Assembly: GCF_001424985.1 (NCBI RefSeq) | Contig: NZ_LMDA01000025.1 | Span: forward strand, 1 to 64,000 | Direction of reading: 5' to 3' | DNA length: 64,000 bases | From: Rhizobium sp. Root1212 | Lineage (GTDB): Bacteria; Pseudomonadota; Alphaproteobacteria; Rhizobiales; Rhizobiaceae | In this document: positions 63,341 through 64,000 of the stretch, piece by piece | Layout: every line of letters begins with the position of its first letter | How positions within the stretch are numbered: the first letter of the stretch is position 1 | Position numbers and translations under genes: made by a program | Notes under the pieces: generated by a model | What the model saw: only the letters and a program-made list of their open reading frames with translations | What the model was told of the DNA's origin: nothing | Databases searched by the model: none

Positions 63341-63560
63341 TCGCAATTCCATTTCATCCACCATCGGCGCTCACCGCCGGATTGTATCCGAACGTATCGG
63401 GCTTATCGGAGCTTTTTTAAAGATGTCGGGATACGGGTCAAAGGAAAAGATGGCGATCAAGGGAAAAGATGTCGTAACGCCCTTTGTGCGGGCAATTGCC
63501 GCTTACATATTTTTTCCCAGAGACTATGTGTAGGGCCGTGAATTTTTCCGGAGCTTCGCA
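63341..63560. promoter_or_regulatory. Divergent promoter region, binding protein and flavin reductase
   Basis: A 220-bp gap containing a short direct repeat, GGAAAAGATGGCGATCAA then GGGAAAAGATGTCG (63441-63472). It must hold both promoters; none is assigned. Confidence 0.35.
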
Positions 63561-64000
63561 TTGCACACGCTTGATCCCCTCGCATACCGCAACGCCATGA
63601 GCCGCTTTGCCGGCCACGTGCATATCGTAACGGCAGCACAGGGGGATATGCGCCGCGGGGTGACGATCACGGCCGCCTGCTCGGTTTCGGACGATCCGGC
63701 AACGCTGATGGTCTGCCTGAACCAGGCCAATCCGCGCAACGAGATTTTCCGCACGAACGGGTTCTTTGCGCTCAACACGCTGGCCGCGGACCAGATCGAT
63801 ATCGCCCACGTGTTTTCCGGGCGCGACGGCATCGATATGGCGAAGCGATTCGATTACGGCATCTGGCAGCCGCTTTCGACCGGAGCGCCGACGCTTTCCA
63901 ACGCCGTGGCCGCGTTCGACTGCAAGCTTGTCGATATCAAGACCGTCGCCACCCATATGGTGCTTTTCGGCGAAGTCGTCGATATCCGTCTCGGTGACGA
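63561..64000 (+). CDS. Flavin reductase-family protein (5' part, cut by window edge)
   Basis: The open frame runs off the window with 146 codons and no stop. The protein matches short-chain flavin reductases (HpaC/DIM6): LAYRNAMSRFAGHVHIVTAA, GVTITAACSVSDDPATLMVCLN and the FALNTLAADQ segment that binds flavin. TTG at 63561 has GGAG seven bases upstream and gives the usual family N-terminus; ATG at 63597 would remove conserved residues. Such enzymes supply reduced FMN to a partner oxygenase, which might follow outside. Confidence 0.85.
   Translation, partial: MHTLDPLAYRNAMSRFAGHVHIVTAAQGDMRRGVTITAACSVSDDPATLMVCLNQANPRNEIFRTNGFFALNTLAADQIDIAHVFSGRDGIDMAKRFDYGIWQPLSTGAPTLSNAVAAFDCKLVDIKTVATHMVLFGEVVDIRLGD

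Noticed and set aside
1-64000. CRISPR array, prophage structural genes or restriction/defence system
   Set aside because: No spaced direct repeats, no phage structural gene and no defence-type gene cluster were seen. The only mobile-element marks are the integrase, att site and IS-like end at the left.

Overview
The window looks like a stretch of the main chromosome of a Rhizobiaceae bacterium (Rhizobium/Agrobacterium/Sinorhizobium relatives). The DNA is GC-rich, and several genes are typical of that group: a giant polar-growth coiled-coil protein of the GPR/RgsE type, the CckA cell-cycle kinase, a single-cysteine DksA, a DUF1476-type F1-ATPase zeta inhibitor, and rhizobial interspersed palindromes. 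The genus cannot be fixed from the sequence alone.

Layout. (1) 1-1563 is the right end of a genomic island: a possible IS21-like terminal remnant, a complete tyrosine recombinase, and the duplicated 3' half of a tRNA-Leu(UAA) gene that marks the attachment site. The intact tRNA should lie at the far end of the island, outside the window. (2) 1653-11150 is core chromosome: the 2255-residue GPR/RgsE-like protein, an Hpt protein, a [2Fe-2S] ferredoxin, a structured intergenic region with a likely minus-strand small RNA, and a secreted DUF922 protein. (3) 11356-18923 holds folP-folB-folK, a cytochrome b561/Mo-cofactor lipoprotein pair, the YcjX/TIGR01620 membrane pair and a SixA-type phosphatase. 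(4) 19294-29977 holds dksA, a FliO-like membrane protein, cckA, the pseudouridine catabolic pair psuG/psuK, recA with an alphaproteobacterial LexA box, and alaS. (5) 30164-44519 holds an AraC/GyrI regulator, NADP-icd, an RHH protein, a DJ-1/PfpI protein, a tRNA methyltransferase plus murI, a HerA-like ATPase, rpsD, glsA, ttcA plus an inositol-phosphatase-family gene, two tandem Bcr/CflA exporters and a monothiol glutaredoxin.

(6) 44690-64000 is rich in purine synthesis. A minus-strand purL-bolA-(H1-like)-grxD group, a purC-purS-X-purQ operon and a separate purB supply most of the later pathway; X is a small coiled-coil protein of unknown role. Between them are a MocR regulator divergent from a DUF1127 gene, an ArsC-like reductase, a lipoprotein, the ATPase zeta inhibitor and a PAS-GGDEF-EAL protein. 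A hydrolase, a DUF2189 membrane protein and a PilZ protein follow. The end of the window has rpe with two small envelope genes, a P1-family peptidase with a periplasmic binding protein, and the start of a flavin reductase cut by the window edge.

No rRNA, intact tRNA or CRISPR array was seen. The least explained features are the structured RNA region at 10074-10345, the small gene inside the purS/purQ operon, the H1-like gene between bolA and grxD, and the 99-bp repeats inside the giant gene.
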